Assembly (NCBI RefSeq): GCF_040026395.1
Contig: NZ_CP157278.1
Coordinates: 3,472,001-3,536,000 of the forward strand
Length of the DNA: 64,000 bases
Reading direction: 5' to 3'
Origin: Pedobacter lusitanus
GTDB lineage: Bacteria; Bacteroidota; Bacteroidia; Sphingobacteriales; Sphingobacteriaceae
Shown: positions 28,119 through 36,584 of the stretch, in pieces
Position numbering within the stretch: position 1 is the stretch's first letter
Layout: the number at the start of each line of letters is the position of its first letter
Notes under the pieces: generated by a model
Told to the model about the DNA's origin: nothing
Databases searched by the model: none
What the model saw: the letters and a program-made list of their open reading frames with translations, nothing else
Position numbers and translations under genes: made by a program

Positions 28119-31100
28119 TTAAAAAGTTAGGTTTAAAGAAAGGCCGAAATTCCTGGTAGACGGTCCTGATCTGAATTCACCAAATTCACTGGCAAGATCG
28201 TTTCCTAAGTTTGAAACTTCCGGGTCAATAGTACGGTTCGATTTAGGTAACCAGGTAAACATGTTTCTTCCATAAGCCGTAATTGTTGCTCTTTCAGATC
28301 CGATCTTTTTTGCTACAGATTTAGGCAAAGAATAACTAAGCGTAATATCTCTGACTTTTAAGAAGGTTTTATCCAGTATCCTGTTCTGATAAGCAGTCGC
28401 AAGACCTTGAGAAGTATAATAGTTAGCATTGAAATTTGCCTCAGATATCGGAATTGTATTTTCAACATAAGTAACCTGTCCGTTTGCACCTGTAACCGCT
28501 CTTACGGAATTTGGTATAATCATCGTACGTCTGTCATTATAAAGTGTTTTAGGATCATTACCCACAAAATTCAGTAAATCTGCTGTACCTGAGTAGAACA
28601 CGCCACCTTTTCTGTAATCTAAAGTGAATGAGAAACTAAAATCTTTATAAGTAAATCTGTTGGTAAAGCCCATCACAAAATCACGTTGTGATGTTCCGTA
28701 TTCTCCGTTTGTAGGTGCAACCAGAGGGAAACCATTAGCTCCTACAACTATTCTTCCCTGAGGATCATAAGTCGGTACCGGAGCTTCAAAAACACCCAGT
28801 GGCTGACCAACCTTAGCTACAAATCTTGCATTATAAGCTGAGTTCAAATCTACTGAAGTTAATCCATCAGGTAATTCTAATACTACGTTTCTGTTTCTGC
28901 TGAATGTATAACCCAGATCCCAGGTAATATCTTTTGTTTTAATCGGAGTTCCTGTAACAGCAATCTCAACGCCTCTGTTCCTTACCTTACCAAAGTTTAC
29001 AACTCTTGTTGTATAACCAGTTGAAGGAGAAACACCGATTGGAAGAATTTGATTATTGGTAACACGACTGTAATATGTTGCATCAATTCCTAAACGATTA
29101 TCAAAAAATTTGATCTCACCACCAAACTCAGTTTCTGTACTGATCTCTGGTTTTAAATTTTGATTGTTTAATCTGTCAGCAATCGAATATCCCGCAACAC
29201 CACCAATAGGAGAAATAATATTTCCAAAACCCAGTGGAATATTGGCTCTTTGTAATGTATTATAAATTCTATATGGGTCTGTATCAGAACCAGTCTTTCC
29301 ATAAGCAGCTCTAACTTTTAACAAACTGATTTTAGCCGCCGACAAATCAAATGCCTGAGACAAAATAATAGCTAAGTTAGCCCCAGGATAGAAAAAACTA
29401 TTGTTTTTAGTTGGCAACGTAGAACTCCAGTCGTTACGTGCATTTAAGGTTAAGAAAGCATAGTTTTTGTAACCAAGTGTAGCAGAAGCATACATACCGA
29501 AAATTCTTCTGTGTGTTTCAGTATTGGTTGAAGTCGGGTCATTTGCAGAGTTGCTGATACTATAGAACCCTGGAATGGCCAGATTTTCAATACCAGTATA
29601 CAATGCTCTTGATCCACGATCATTAAAGTTCATACCCACAAGACCGTTCAGATCAAAATCACTATCGATTTTTTTATTAAAAATCGCATTTAATTTAGAA
29701 TCGTATTCAAAGTATCTTTCAGAACCTTCAACGACATTACCTACACTTGCCTGTCTGTTATAGGCTTCATCATTTCCACCGCCTGCCCAGCTTCCTGCAA
29801 TAGGTGCATTTTTTGCGTTGAATAACTTAACACCAATATTATTCAGGTCAGCTCCCTGTTGGAACTGCATAGTTAGCCAGTCAGTAGCTTTAACTTTAAA
29901 ATCCACGTTTCCATAAAGACGATCACTTTTAAAAACTGATCCATTTTCGTTTATTGAATAATATGGATTTTGAGAGAACGGAGAAAAATAATCGTTCACA
30001 TTATTGAATTTGGCATTGTAGTCCTGAAAACTCTTAATTGGATAATCCACAGGAATCTGCAGAATATCTTCATAGAAAGAAGAACCAATTCCTGAAGTAG
30101 CCTGACCTGTCTGAACAGATCTTGTGTTCTTACCAATATAGTTTGCAGTACCAGTAATAGTTAAGGCTTTATATTTAGTTGATCCACCTAAGGTTAATGA
30201 ATTTCTTTTGTAGGTGTCATTTTTTCCTGGTAAAATACCATCGCTGTAAACATTACCATATGATACGTTAAAAGTTGAATTATCATTACCACCGCTGAAA
30301 GATAAAGTATTATTAAATTCTTTACCAGTATCAAAAGCATCTCTAAAGTTACTTTTTACAGCAGAATATGATTTAGTTTGCTGATCACCGTCAACAATAG
30401 AACCCCATGGTCTGTTCATTCCATCTAATTTCGGGCCCCAGCTTCCATTCTCAGCGATATAGTTTACTTTACCCCATCCCTGTCCGTATTGATCCTGCAA
30501 ATCCGGAACAATAGAAACCTGGGTGAATGATGCCGCAGTTGAGAAATTGATTTTCAATTTACCACTCTGTCCTTTTTTGGTTGTGATTAAGATAACACCA
30601 CTTGATGCACGTGAACCATATAATGAACTTGCTGCAGCTCCTTTAAGGATACTGATACTTTCAATATCATTAGGGTTGATATCATTTGCCGCATTACCAA
30701 AGTCATAATTGTCAGTTAAATCACCGATACTTCCTACCGGAGCTTCTCCACCTGGACGCGCATTGTTAATTGGTACACCATCCACTACATAAAGCGGCTG
30801 ATTGTTACCACCAATTGATGCAAAACCACGTAAGATAACTTTACTTGATCCACCAGGCTGACCAGAGGTATTGGAAATGTCAACACCTGCAATCTTTCCC
30901 TGTAAACCAGCAGCAAGATTTGTAGGTGCTGCTCTGTTGATTTCCTCAGAATTCACTACAGTCGAAGAGTAACCTAAGCTTTTACGCTCTCTGTTTACAC
31001 CAAGAGCCGTAACAACAACTTCGTTTAATCCTTTGCTGTCACTTGTCAGCACGACATTCACATTTGAAGAAGATGTCAATGCAATAGTTTGTGTAATATA

Positions 31101-31331
31101 ACCGATAAAAGAGAATTGTATCGATTTAACAGATGAAGGGGCTTTAACAGCAAATTTTCCATCTGATCCTGTTACAGCTCCGCCTGGAGCTCCAACTAAT
31201 TTAACGCTAACACCAGGGATAGGTAATTTATCTTCCTGTGAGGTTACCGTACCAGTTATTGTTCGTTCTTGTGCTACGGCAGTCACCGCCACAGATAAGC
31301 ATACGAACAAACTTAGTATAAGTTTTTTCAT
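28119..31331 (-). CDS. SusC/RagA-family TonB-dependent transporter (pair 3)
   Basis: A 1070-residue channel from the ATG at 31331 (MKKLILSLFVCLSVAVTAVAQ); an ATG 27 bp upstream is not preferred because it shifts the signal peptide. Regulatory-like domain about 22-105 (TITGTVTSQEDKLPIPGVSV), plug with AAGLQGKIAGVDIS, QPLYVVDGVPINN and DIESISILKGAAASSLYGSR, barrel ending NFGLSLNLTF with the terminal Phe. It is paralogous to pair 2. Unlike pair 2, the shared leader element lies some 220 nt upstream, so a long 5' untranslated region is predicted. Confidence 0.97.
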   Translation of the reverse strand: MKKLILSLFVCLSVAVTAVAQERTITGTVTSQEDKLPIPGVSVKLVGAPGGAVTGSDGKFAVKAPSSVKSIQFSFIGYITQTIALTSSSNVNVVLTSDSKGLNEVVVTALGVNRERKSLGYSSTVVNSEEINRAAPTNLAAGLQGKIAGVDISNTSGQPGGSSKVILRGFASIGGNNQPLYVVDGVPINNARPGGEAPVGSIGDLTDNYDFGNAANDINPNDIESISILKGAAASSLYGSRASSGVILITTKKGQSGKLKINFSTAASFTQVSIVPDLQDQYGQGWGKVNYIAENGSWGPKLDGMNRPWGSIVDGDQQTKSYSAVKSNFRDAFDTGKEFNNTLSFSGGNDNSTFNVSYGNVYSDGILPGKNDTYKRNSLTLGGSTKYKALTITGTANYIGKNTRSVQTGQATSGIGSSFYEDILQIPVDYPIKSFQDYNAKFNNVNDYFSPFSQNPYYSINENGSVFKSDRLYGNVDFKVKATDWLTMQFQQGADLNNIGVKLFNAKNAPIAGSWAGGGNDEAYNRQASVGNVVEGSERYFEYDSKLNAIFNKKIDSDFDLNGLVGMNFNDRGSRALYTGIENLAIPGFYSISNSANDPTSTNTETHRRIFGMYASATLGYKNYAFLTLNARNDWSSTLPTKNNSFFYPGANLAIILSQAFDLSAAKISLLKVRAAYGKTGSDTDPYRIYNTLQRANIPLGFGNIISPIGGVAGYSIADRLNNQNLKPEISTETEFGGEIKFFDNRLGIDATYYSRVTNNQILPIGVSPSTGYTTRVVNFGKVRNRGVEIAVTGTPIKTKDITWDLGYTFSRNRNVVLELPDGLTSVDLNSAYNARFVAKVGQPLGVFEAPVPTYDPQGRIVVGANGFPLVAPTNGEYGTSQRDFVMGFTNRFTYKDFSFSFTLDYRKGGVFYSGTADLLNFVGNDPKTLYNDRRTMIIPNSVRAVTGANGQVTYVENTIPISEANFNANYYTSQGLATAYQNRILDKTFLKVRDITLSYSLPKSVAKKIGSERATITAYGRNMFTWLPKSNRTIDPEVSNLGNDLASEFGEFRSGPSTRNFGLSLNLTF

Positions 31332-31768
31332 AAATAATTTAGTTAAATAATGGTTCAAAATTGATTGAAATGCAATCCCGCCAGGAAAGCATTTATTGAA
31401 ATATGATAATTATATTCTGTATCTGACTTTAAATCAAATCTTTACAAAACATCATTATCCTTTAGATTTGGGCGTTCTTATCTTTCTTCAACGCACAAAG
31501 AATGAATAAGCAATGGAAACTCTTTCATTAGATTCAGTAGTTTAAGTTTGGGTCTAGTTAATTAATTATAGACCTAAGATAGATTTTTGGAAATTCTCCT
31601 TTTAAGATTTGCTAAAACGATACGCAATTATGACAGTTCCGTGACTATTCGAACTAGGACTATCAGCTTCAGCAAGTTGTATCGAACAAAATAGAATAAA
31701 ATACCAAAAAACAGCAAAATGACACAACATTATTTCATCAATCTTTCAAAATATAGAAAACAGCCTGT
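31332..31768. other. 437-bp intergenic region with long leader of susC pair 3
   Basis: Between the M14 peptidase stop and susC pair 3. It includes the leader element at 31551-31581 and about 220 nt of presumed 5' UTR without a gene. No compelling riboswitch fold was recognised by eye. Confidence 0.4.
31551..31581 (-). promoter_or_regulatory. Putative promoter and 24-bp palindrome of susC pair 3
   Basis: On the minus strand TATCTTAGG (31581-31573) is followed by the palindrome GGTCTA...TAGACC (outer arms 31551-31556 and 31569-31574) with a TAATTAATTA core. It matches the elements of pairs 1 and 2, but lies 220 nt upstream of the ATG. Confidence 0.45.
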
Positions 31769-34255
31769 TTAAAAAACAAGAAATATTGTATTTACAAAAA
31801 GTTGTTTCCCACTTTCCCAAAAAGAACGGAACAACAGGTCGCCCGAGAGATAAACGACATTTCCCTTACCAGCCGGCTGCACACCAAACAACATCCCCTG
31901 AGAAAGTTTATCCTGTACGTTTTTCCCTGCAATTCCTGTTACATAAGCATCCTGCTTAAGCACGCCAACATTCCAGCCCTTTTGCAGCGGTTCGTAAATT
32001 TTCTCATCTGTTTTTAACGTATAATAAGTGTCTCCCAAACCAATGGCGAAAGGATGACTTTTATCGAGCGTAACCCTGTAAATAGCTCCCGGAATAGCAT
32101 CGGCCGAATTATCCCTGTCTTTTTCCCTGTAACTACGGGAGAAAACCTCTTTTTCTGTATTAACAGGCTGTTCTTTCTTTTTAATATCAAAAGGCTTTAT
32201 CCCCGCAACACTTGAAATCGCATCCTCCATTAAAATCACTTTTCCGCCAAGATTAATCCAATCTTCCAGTTTTTCCATATTCCTGCGCATATAACTCCCG
32301 TCGGGCAAAATCAGCACATTGGTAGTCGCAAGATTCAGACTTCCTATAGCCTGCTCAGAAATAATATTCAAAGGATAATTTAATTCCCGGTCAAAAAAAT
32401 GCCAGACTTCTCCGGCGCTTTGGGAAGAAATATCCGTCCCGGCAACCATTGCCACTTTCGGGACTGGCAAAAGAGGATAAACAGATGAGCCGAAATCTTT
32501 CCCTTTTTCCACATAACTGCCAGAAATGGGAATGAAAGGTTTTTTTAGCTTTTTAGATAGCATAACGATATCCGTTTCTATCATTTTATTAACCCTTTCA
32601 TTTTCTGATCTGTAAATCAGCAAAGAGCCGGCCGGATGAATTTTACCTCCAATAGTAAAAGCCTGTTCTGCAATCCGAACCTTGATATTTGCCCGGTGCA
32701 ATGCAATTAAAACCTGTGCATCTTCTACCGCATCCCAGGATAAAACCCATCCATAAGGTTTTGTCAAAACTATTGTACTGTCTTTACGGGGCTCCATATC
32801 CGGGAACTCCCCCGTCAGCAGCTCTTTACAACCGTAAGCATTCAAACCATAAGCATAAGGTAATGCCCAGGCGGTAATATCATAAGTATTTGAATCTGTA
32901 ACAACGGTCTGTGGCTCAAAAAGAACATTGGCCAGCACGGATGCCGGTTGCTTAAGATTGATAACCATATCGTTTCTCCCAACACGAAAAAGAACCGTTT
33001 TCTTTGTGGCGAAGTTAAAACCGGTAACAGTCTTATCTCCTCCAAATGCATACTTAATATTATTCTTAGTCAGCAAAGCAGTCATCTTCTTCATCCTGCT
33101 TACATTATCTGCTTTCACAACATATGTCTTATATATACCAGAAGGATAAGCTACCGCCTGTGTGAAATATTTTTTAAACTCTGCTACCAGTTTATAGGAA
33201 TTATCAGAAACCGTTTCCAGCGTAGCAAGTCCGGTTGTCAAATGATGATATATCCTGTCCGATAGGGTTAAAGAATCACCATTTGCAGTAATGACAACTA
33301 AACCTGCACCGATTCCTCCCTGCTCATAAGTCATTCCGATTGCACCGTTATATAATGGATAAGTATCTCCATACGAAGGATAAAGAAGATCGAAACGCTC
33401 TTTTGTAAAATACTGCCATCCGTTTTTATCAAAATATTTAGCATTATTTTTTCCGGCTATGACCTGAAATTCACGTTGAAAAGCGGTAATATCCTGATGC
33501 ATGGGTTCAGCTGCAGGAGCAAAATAATACGGTTCATTATAACTCTGTTCATGAAAATCAATGTGTACCTCTGGCATCCACTGATGATAGAGTAATAAGC
33601 GTTGCTGCGTTTCTATTTGTGACTGCCATGCCCAATCCCGGTTAAGATCAAAGTAATAATGATTGGAGCGCCCGCCTGGCCACGGCTCGGTATGCTCTCT
33701 TGCCATGGGATTTGCATCGGGATTAACACCTGCTACCGCATTATAATAATTAATATATCTTTCTCTTCCATCGGGATTTAAACAGGGATCAATAACCACA
33801 ACTGTGTTTTTCAGCCAGTCTTTTGTCTGCCGGTTCACACCTTCAGCCAGGCTATAGAGCATTTTCATCGCTGTTTCAGTAGAACTTGCTTCGTTTCCAT
33901 GAACATTATAACTGAGCCATAAAATTGCCGGTTGTTTATTGATATTTACCAGTCCGCCTTCTGCCTTACTCAGGCTCAGGTTGTTTTTCCTGATCTGATC
34001 AAGGTTTGCCATGTTCTCTTTTGAAGAGACTACAGCGACAAGCAGTTCACGGTTTTCGTAAGATCTGCCATAATTGATCAATCTGATATTGTTATCCGCA
34101 GCGGCCAGATATTTAAAATAAGCCAGAACCTGATGATGCGAGGTAAATTTAGTTCCCAGCGGATAACCTAAAAAGGCATCCGGAGACTTTATCTGGGCCT
34201 GAATAGCCGTAAAACACAAGAGCAACGATAAAAATGAGAGGATAATTCTTTTCAT
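31769..34255 (-). CDS. M14-family zinc carboxypeptidase, exported
   Basis: An 828-residue protein from the ATG at 34255 (MKRIILSFLSLLLCFTAIQAQ signal peptide); an ATG two codons earlier is equally possible. The M14 domain spans about 35-350: zinc ligands H119 and E122 in NVHGNEASSTE, the substrate Arg region in NPDGRERY, and the third ligand in PEVHIDFHEQSYNEPYYF near residue 215. The C-terminal half (about 400-828) contains a glutamine-amidotransferase-like segment (NVLILPDGSYMRRNMEKLEDWINLGGKVILMED), as in large Bacteroidota M14 proteins. It is encoded upstream of the SusCD block on the same strand and could supply peptides for uptake. A gap of over 400 bp argues against one operon. Confidence 0.92.
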   Translation of the reverse strand: MKRIILSFLSLLLCFTAIQAQIKSPDAFLGYPLGTKFTSHHQVLAYFKYLAAADNNIRLINYGRSYENRELLVAVVSSKENMANLDQIRKNNLSLSKAEGGLVNINKQPAILWLSYNVHGNEASSTETAMKMLYSLAEGVNRQTKDWLKNTVVVIDPCLNPDGRERYINYYNAVAGVNPDANPMAREHTEPWPGGRSNHYYFDLNRDWAWQSQIETQQRLLLYHQWMPEVHIDFHEQSYNEPYYFAPAAEPMHQDITAFQREFQVIAGKNNAKYFDKNGWQYFTKERFDLLYPSYGDTYPLYNGAIGMTYEQGGIGAGLVVITANGDSLTLSDRIYHHLTTGLATLETVSDNSYKLVAEFKKYFTQAVAYPSGIYKTYVVKADNVSRMKKMTALLTKNNIKYAFGGDKTVTGFNFATKKTVLFRVGRNDMVINLKQPASVLANVLFEPQTVVTDSNTYDITAWALPYAYGLNAYGCKELLTGEFPDMEPRKDSTIVLTKPYGWVLSWDAVEDAQVLIALHRANIKVRIAEQAFTIGGKIHPAGSLLIYRSENERVNKMIETDIVMLSKKLKKPFIPISGSYVEKGKDFGSSVYPLLPVPKVAMVAGTDISSQSAGEVWHFFDRELNYPLNIISEQAIGSLNLATTNVLILPDGSYMRRNMEKLEDWINLGGKVILMEDAISSVAGIKPFDIKKKEQPVNTEKEVFSRSYREKDRDNSADAIPGAIYRVTLDKSHPFAIGLGDTYYTLKTDEKIYEPLQKGWNVGVLKQDAYVTGIAGKNVQDKLSQGMLFGVQPAGKGNVVYLSGDLLFRSFWESGKQLFVNTIFLVF

Positions 34256-34407
34256 CAGCATAGATCTATAAGATTAGGATAGTGTCATCAGGCCAACTTA
34301 TTCAGGTTATTAATAATAAGTTAATTTAACACCAAAGTACTAAAGAATATTTTTTGTTTGTAATCCATAATGTAATTTTACCCACTATTATTTCAACAAC
34401 CTAAGCT

Positions 34408-35709
34408 ATGTCCCAGATTGAAACTATTTATCAGCATTACCTGTCAAACCCGGTAGTTTGTACCGACACCAGGAGTATTAGTGCAGGCTGTTTGTTTTTC
34501 GCTTTAAAAGGAGAAAATTTCGATGCAAATACCTTTGCCGGCGAAGCTTTGAAACAGGGTGCAGCATTCGCTGTTATTGATAATGCAAACTACAGGATAA
34601 ATGATAAATGTCTTTTAGTTGACGATGTACTGACTACTTTACAGGATCTGGCCCGTTATCACAGAACTCAGCTTCATATCCCAGTGATTGGTCTGACAGG
34701 AAGTAATGGTAAAACGACAACCAAAGAACTGATCAATGCGGTACTTGCAGAAAAGTATAACTCCTTTGCTACAAAAGGAAATCTGAATAATCATATAGGT
34801 GTACCCTTATCCATTTTATCCATATCGGCGGACACTGAAATTGCAGTCATTGAAATGGGTGCCAATCATCAGAAAGAAATTGAATTTCTATGCACAATCG
34901 CTCAGCCGACTCATGGAATGATTACTAATATCGGAATGGCTCACCTGGATGGATTTGGTGGTTTTGAAGGCGTAAAAAAAGGCAAGGCAGAATTGTTCGC
35001 CTATCTGAAAAAAACACAAGGCATTGCCTTTGTAAACCGGGATAACGCTTACATCATGGAAATGAGCACTGTAGCCGGATTAACCAGCCTTGTTTATTAT
35101 GGGAAAGAAGGAGAAAACACCATATCAGGACACTTGGTGAAATCAGACCCGCTGATCGAGCTGACCTGGAAAAAACAAAATGAAGATTTCAATGCTAAAG
35201 CTAATCTGACAGGAGCTTATAATTTCGAAAATATTCTGGCAGCAATCTGCATTGCTACATTCTTTGAGCTGAGCCCGGATCAGATCAACAAAGGTCTGGC
35301 AGGATATTACCCCAACAATAATCGCTCACAACTGACTAAAACAGCAACCAATACGGTTATTTGTGACTTCTACAATGCCAATCCCAGCAGCATGACCGCG
35401 GCACTGGCTAATATCTCTATACTGGAAGCCAAAAATAAAGTGGCTATCATCGGGGATATGTTTGAATTAGGCCCTGAAACAGAAAAACAGCATCACGAGA
35501 TCGCTGCCCTGGCAGAAAAATCAGGTCTCCATACGGTTATTTTAATCGGCAAACATTTTTACCTCTTAAAAGATCAGTTTAGTGGTTTATTCTTCAGTAC
35601 ACCTAAAGAAGCAGAAGCCTGGTTAAAAGAAAATCCAATCACAAACAGTCTTGTCCTTTTAAAAGGATCCAGAGGAATGGCACTGGAACAGCTGCTTCCT
35701 ACCTTATAA
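34408..35709 (+). CDS. murF: UDP-N-acetylmuramoyl-tripeptide--D-alanyl-D-alanine ligase
   Basis: A 433-residue Mur ligase, the last cytosolic step building the UDP-MurNAc pentapeptide. The N-terminal domain has TDTRSISAGCLFFALKGE; the ATP loop is GLTGSNGKTTTKELI at about 96-110. Then follow NHIGVPLSIL and EMGANHQKEIEFLC, and the C-terminal domain has VICDFYNANPSSMTAAL and GDMFELGPE. Length is normal for the family. The A7 run in GVKKGKAE is intact, showing that poly-A tracts are read correctly elsewhere. It stands alone, away from the mur/fts cluster, as is common in Bacteroidota, and ends in a very strong terminator. Confidence 0.97.
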   Translation: MSQIETIYQHYLSNPVVCTDTRSISAGCLFFALKGENFDANTFAGEALKQGAAFAVIDNANYRINDKCLLVDDVLTTLQDLARYHRTQLHIPVIGLTGSNGKTTTKELINAVLAEKYNSFATKGNLNNHIGVPLSILSISADTEIAVIEMGANHQKEIEFLCTIAQPTHGMITNIGMAHLDGFGGFEGVKKGKAELFAYLKKTQGIAFVNRDNAYIMEMSTVAGLTSLVYYGKEGENTISGHLVKSDPLIELTWKKQNEDFNAKANLTGAYNFENILAAICIATFFELSPDQINKGLAGYYPNNNRSQLTKTATNTVICDFYNANPSSMTAALANISILEAKNKVAIIGDMFELGPETEKQHHEIAALAEKSGLHTVILIGKHFYLLKDQFSGLFFSTPKEAEAWLKENPITNSLVLLKGSRGMALEQLLPTL

Positions 35710-35733
35710 AGAAATTAACTGCATTTTTTTGAT

Positions 35734-35803
35734 AAAAGAGGCTGTTAGCTATACCAGATTTCGCTGCAAACTGCAAAACCTGGTATAGCTAACAGCCTCT
35801 TTT
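35734..35803. terminator. Terminator with 24-bp perfect stem behind murF
   Basis: Arms at 35734-35757 and 35780-35803 are exact reverse complements. They are flanked by A and T runs and have a 22-nt loop. Confidence 0.88.
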
Positions 35804-35876
35804 CTGTATTACGGTTCTTATACAATTCTGTTCCACATTATACGTAAACAAGACTTCCGCTAGACACGCTTTACCA

Positions 35877-35972
35877 TTGATACGCCATTGAAGCGGGTTT
35901 GATACGGGGTTGATACGGGTCGAGGCGTTTCAACCCCGTATCAAACCCGCTTCAACCCCGTTTCAACATTAG
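35877..35972. repeat. Palindromic array of 11-bp repeats
   Basis: Four head-to-tail 11-mers on the left (TTGATACGCCA, TTGAAGCGGGT, TTGATACGGGG, TTGATACGGGT; 35877-35920) face four on the right in inverse sense (TTCAACCCCGT, ATCAAACCCGC, TTCAACCCCGT, TTCAACATTAG; 35929-35972) across the 8-bp CGAGGCGT. Arms 35890-35913 and 35930-35953 are exact 24-bp reverse complements. The array is much more GC-rich than its surroundings. The period is close to one helical turn. It is intergenic between the murF terminator and the gldH terminator. It is not CRISPR (no spacers) and has no coding frame. Confidence 0.8.
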
Positions 35973-35998
35973 CCAGTGTATAGCGGCTAACTTAAGTT
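35969..35998. repeat. Small nested palindromes flanking the 11-bp array
   Basis: TTAGCC/GGCTAA (35969-35990) and the palindrome AACTTAAGTT (35989-35998) adjoin the right end of the array and may belong to the same element. Confidence 0.35.
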
Positions 35999-36042
35999 AA
36001 CGGCCAGTAAGACCTTAGACAAACTCAGGTTTTCTTTAACAC

Positions 36043-36079
36043 AAAAAGCCGCATCATATTCTTCATATGATACGGCTTT
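36043..36079. terminator. Terminator behind gldH
   Basis: The stem AAAGCCGCATCATAT/ATATGATACGGCTTT has one mismatch and a 5-nt loop, with an A run before it that gives a U-tract on the minus strand. Confidence 0.85.
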
Positions 36080-36101
36080 CCTTATAAATATTAACGGTGT
36101 T

Positions 36102-36584
36102 TTATTTTTCCGGGATTCGCGAAACCATAATCCCTGCATCACTGATCTCCTTTAAAGGATTATCACGCATATTTTGTTCAATTTCAATGTTATATTTCCC
36201 TGCCTGTGGGAAATGATAGTCAGTTAACAGCGGAAGTACATAAGTATATAAGTTTCCCGATCCTTTACCTAACCATTGTCCATCCTGTTCAGCCAGTTTA
36301 TATTCATAGCGTCTGGTAATCTTAGGGATTCCCGGACCGCTTAAATGCATTAAAATATAAATATTCGAATATCTGTAATCAGCTGTATGTCTGAGCTTAA
36401 ATCTAAGTGAAACCGGTTTGGCAGGATCTTTAATTTCTGCAACGCCTTTTATTTTATTCACATAGCTCCAGTTACGCTGAGGCATTTCTTCATTGGTATC
36501 AATCAGGTTATTTGTATTACATCCCAATAGTCCTGTCGCCAGTACACTGAACAGGAACCATACAAAAAGCTTAATTTTCTTCAT
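36102..36584 (-). CDS. gldH: Gliding motility / T9SS-associated lipoprotein GldH
   Basis: A 160-residue lipoprotein with lipobox TGLLGC (Cys22). Family features are present: YSNIYILMHLSGPG, LAEQDGQWLGKGSGNLYTY and the C-terminal FPQAGKYNIEIEQNMRDNPLKEISDAGIMV, the strongly conserved GldH end. GldH is needed for gliding in flavobacteria but is also found in non-gliding relatives. Its start overlaps the end of ricT by 14 bp. This holB-ricT-gldH order is widespread in Bacteroidota. It fits the T9SS-tailed protease encoded at 49 kb. Confidence 0.93.
   Translation of the reverse strand: MKKIKLFVWFLFSVLATGLLGCNTNNLIDTNEEMPQRNWSYVNKIKGVAEIKDPAKPVSLRFKLRHTADYRYSNIYILMHLSGPGIPKITRRYEYKLAEQDGQWLGKGSGNLYTYVLPLLTDYHFPQAGKYNIEIEQNMRDNPLKEISDAGIMVSRIPEK

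Noticed and set aside
14673..31331. Classical polysaccharide utilisation locus
   Set aside because: Despite three SusCD pairs there is no glycoside hydrolase, polysaccharide lyase or hybrid two-component/FecIR regulator in the window.
32928..33265. Open frames antisense to the M14 peptidase gene
   Set aside because: They are shadows of the well-supported minus-strand protease domain and resemble no protein.
13782..34407. Integrated mobile element or phage island around the SusCD block
   Set aside because: No integrase, transposase, att-like repeats or phage genes were found; codon use looks uniform with neighbouring housekeeping genes.
35877..35972. CRISPR-like or tandem coding repeat
   Set aside because: Units follow without spacers, the two halves are inverted, and an 11-bp period cannot encode a peptide repeat. 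No cas gene is present.
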